Source of the DNA: Cernens ardua
GTDB taxonomy: Bacteria > Pseudomonadota > Gammaproteobacteria > Pseudomonadales > Halomonadaceae
Length of the DNA: 64,000 nt
Reading direction: 5' to 3'
Assembly: GCF_051251085.1 (NCBI RefSeq)
Contig: NZ_JBPCZH010000001.1
Span: 310,001 to 374,000 of the forward strand
Shown: positions 62,204 to 64,000 of the stretch, piece after piece
Layout of the letters: every line of letters starts with the position of its first letter
Position numbering within the stretch: position 1 is the first letter of the stretch
The notes under the pieces: model-generated
The model's input: only the letters and a program-made list of their open reading frames with translations
Told to the model about the DNA's origin: nothing
Databases searched by the model: none
Translations under genes and position numbers: made by a program

Positions 62204-63193
62204 TCAGCGGACTTTATCACCATGTGCCTGTTTGTCAGCATGGTAGCTTGAGCGGACCAGCGGGCCGGAAGCAACATGTACGAAGCCCATTTCATAAGCC
62301 TTTTCAGCATACCAGTCAAACGTTTCAGGCCTGACCCAACGGTCAATCGGCAAATGACTGCGTGAAGGCTGCATGTATTGCCCGATTGTCAACATATCCA
62401 CGTTATGCGCTCGAAGATCACGCATGACCTCAAGAATTTGCTCATCAGTTTCACCAACGCCCACCATCAAACCGGATTTGGTCAGGATATCGGGACGGGC
62501 TTCCTTGAAACGTTTGAGCAAATCCAGCGACCATTGATAATCTGCGCCCGGGCGAACCTTACGATACAACGCAGGAACCGTTTCAAGGTTATGGTTGAAG
62601 ACATCGGGTGGCTCGGTCACCAGGGTATCCAGAGCCACATCCATGCGACCGCGAAAATCAGGCACGAGGGTTTCGATTTCAATGTCCGGGCAGCGCTGGC
62701 GAATTTCACGGATACACTCCACGAAATGGTTGGCGCCACCATCACGTAAATCATCACGGTCAACCGAGGTGATGACTACATAGCGCAATCGCATATCGGC
62801 AATGGCTTCCGCCAGCTCGCGAGGCTCATTTTCATTCAGTGCATTGGGACGGCCATGGGCAACGTCACAGAACGGACAACGGCGCGTACAGATATCCCCC
62901 ATGATCATGAAGGTGGCCGTACCATTACTGAAACACTCTCCCAAATTGGGACACGAGGCCTCTTCACACACAGAGTGCAGCCCATGCTGACGCAAAGTCT
63001 GCTTGATACGAGTGACTTCAGGCGAGATTGGCATACGCACTTTTAGCCAGTCAGGCTTTTTCGGCAAGGTTTCAGTCGGAATGACCTTGACCGGAATACG
63101 TGCCATTTTGTCTGCACCACGCAATTTCACGCCACGTTCAACTCGTTGCGCACGTGGCCGATTCACTCCCGGTTTGGCAGTTGTCTCACTCAT
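62204..63193 (-). CDS. lipA: Lipoyl synthase
   Basis: Radical SAM enzyme that inserts two sulfurs into octanoyl-lipoyl domains. The auxiliary cluster cysteines are Cys76, Cys81, Cys87 (CEEASCPNLGEC) and the SAM cluster cysteines Cys102, Cys106, Cys109 (CTRRCPFC); the SSYHADK region carries the C-terminal conserved Ser (RSSY). 329 residues with a basic N-terminal extension. AGGA stands 6-7 bases before the ATG. It follows lipB on the same strand after about 370 bases. Confidence 0.97.
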   Translation of the reverse strand: MSETTAKPGVNRPRAQRVERGVKLRGADKMARIPVKVIPTETLPKKPDWLKVRMPISPEVTRIKQTLRQHGLHSVCEEASCPNLGECFSNGTATFMIMGDICTRRCPFCDVAHGRPNALNENEPRELAEAIADMRLRYVVITSVDRDDLRDGGANHFVECIREIRQRCPDIEIETLVPDFRGRMDVALDTLVTEPPDVFNHNLETVPALYRKVRPGADYQWSLDLLKRFKEARPDILTKSGLMVGVGETDEQILEVMRDLRAHNVDMLTIGQYMQPSRSHLPIDRWVRPETFDWYAEKAYEMGFVHVASGPLVRSSYHADKQAHGDKVR

Positions 63194-63562
63194 GAGAGAT
63201 CCTATTGGCTACATCTCTTTAAAAGCTCTCATAGTACTTGAAAGCAATAGCACTTGAAAACAATAGTACTTGAAAACATCCCACACCGTACCCGGTTCTC
63301 CACAATGCATTGAGGTTTTGTGTTTCCTGGCACATGACAAGAATCATCATCTCCATATTTACTGGAGTAAATCATTTTCTACGTGGAGGGTTCATCGATA
63401 AATTCAGACACTCGCGTTAATCATGAGGCGGGAGTTGATAAACGTACATTCTGTCCAAAGTGAATCAGAAAAAGAAAACAGGCGCTGAAAACGGCGTCAC
63501 AAACGTCATTTTCAAAGAGATAATTTTAACCGCAAAAGAAAATGGCCAAATTCCGAACTACT
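63194..63562. other. Spacer between lipB and lipA
   Basis: About 370 bases with no gene; holds three copies of a 16-base repeat next to lipA. In many gammaproteobacteria lipB and lipA are almost adjacent; here a separate lipA promoter is likely, though not recognisable. Confidence 0.45.
63231..63278. repeat. Three tandem copies of a 16-base unit
   Basis: ATAGTACTTGAAAGCA (63231-63246), ATAGCACTTGAAAACA (63247-63262) and ATAGTACTTGAAAACA (63263-63278), each differing by one or two bases. They begin 38 bases upstream of the lipA start codon and so probably lie within or next to its promoter. Confidence 0.92.
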
Positions 63563-64000
63563 TTAACGGTGGGAACTCACAGGCAAATCTTCAAAGATAG
63601 CAGGCATGCCCTCTTTGTGACTCAGGAACAGTGGACGTTGGTAAGGAATATGCTGCATCAGAGAAGTTGAAAAGGCCTTTAACCAGACATCAGACTCACT
63701 TTCGGTGGTCACGGGATATTCAGTCCAGCGACTGAGCTGAGTCATTATTTGCCCTGCATAGCCACAAGGATCAATCCGCAGGAATGGAGACAGATCCATA
63801 TCAACATTATAGGCCACACCGTGGAAACTGCATCCACGACGCACACGTAAACCGAGCGAGGCAATTTTCATCTGCTGCCCCTGTTCATCTTTGAGGTATA
63901 CGCCCGGTGCATCTGGCAATGCATAGCCATGTATTGAATGGGTCGCCAGGGCTTCAACAATGGATTCTTCCAGCGTTGATACAAGTCCCCTTACCTTGAC
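63563..64000 (-). CDS. lipB: Octanoyltransferase LipB, 5'-truncated by the window edge
   Basis: Transfers octanoate from ACP to lipoyl domains, giving LipA its substrate. The visible C-terminal two thirds have the RGLVSTLEESIVE helix, DAPGVYL, the catalytic Lys in KIASLGLRVRRGCSFHG and the catalytic Cys in FLRIDPCGYAG. The frame is open to base 64000, so the N-terminus (including the RGGxxTxHGPGQ motif) lies outside. The ending resembles the E. coli protein in length. Confidence 0.95.
   Translation of the reverse strand, partial: VKVRGLVSTLEESIVEALATHSIHGYALPDAPGVYLKDEQGQQMKIASLGLRVRRGCSFHGVAYNVDMDLSPFLRIDPCGYAGQIMTQLSRWTEYPVTTESESDVWLKAFSTSLMQHIPYQRPLFLSHKEGMPAIFEDLPVSSHR

Overview
The window is a stretch of gammaproteobacterial chromosome, most like the Halomonadaceae (Zymobacter/Carnimonas side). 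This is inferred from gene order (comEC-msbA-lpxK-trm112-kdsB-wzb-murB next to rne-rluC; rpmF-fabD-fabG-acpP-fabF-pabC-mltG-tmk-holB-tatD; lexA/nagZ/hpt/mprF near topA) and from protein similarity recalled by eye; no search was run. Base composition looks near 50% G+C, low for that family. Intergenic regions are long, and several usual neighbours are missing (plsX, pilZ, sulA, tolA/tolB/pal). I see no rRNA, tRNA, insertion sequence, prophage or CRISPR array.

Layout. 1-2.0 kb: 3' end of xthA and an M19 dipeptidase (+). 2.1-3.3 kb: tolR/tolQ (-). 4.1-16.8 kb: a minus-strand series of fatty-acid and replication genes, rpmF, fabD, fabG, acpP, fabF, pabC, mltG, tmk, holB, tatD and a UvrD-like helicase, preceded by yceD. 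18.1-24.7 kb: a HAD phosphatase and rluC (-), divergent from rne (+). 24.75-25.1 kb: a small DUF4440-like gene broken by one in-frame stop. 25.3-36.0 kb: envelope genes on the minus strand (lolC/E-lolD, comEC-msbA-lpxK-trm112-kdsB, wzb-murB). 36.3-38.4 kb: mesX-mesD, a folate-independent methionine synthase pair. 39.0 kb: a Tus-like replication terminus protein behind a good LexA box. 40-52.6 kb: an ApbE-like lipoprotein, mfd, mprF, hpt, nagZ, lexA and two small conserved genes. 52.8-58.1 kb: topA and pyk. 58.4-64 kb: a lipoprotein, a NUDIX hydrolase, an alcohol dehydrogenase family protein, a HopJ-family protein, lipA and the 3' part of lipB.

How the genes fit together. Most of the content is housekeeping: fatty acid and lipoate synthesis, lipid A/KDO and peptidoglycan precursors, lipoprotein sorting, replication and repair. 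The SOS regulator lexA is here with its own operator, and a second LexA-type operator lies in front of the Tus-like gene, which suggests fork-arrest capacity tied to DNA damage. mesX and mesD form a compact methionine synthesis module.

Most unusual points: (1) the LexA-box/Tus-like pairing; (2) an array of about 15 copies of an 8-bp unit downstream of lexA, seven copies of a degenerate 16-bp unit upstream of pyk, and several 15-19 bp tandem duplications elsewhere in intergenic DNA; (3) polar low-complexity insertions in conserved proteins (MltG tail of about 269 residues, LexA linker, MurB, an alcohol dehydrogenase family protein); (4) the in-frame TAA in the DUF4440-like gene; (5) loss of usual neighbours from otherwise conserved clusters. 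I found no clearly new multi-gene system; the Tus/LexA arrangement is the best candidate for follow-up.
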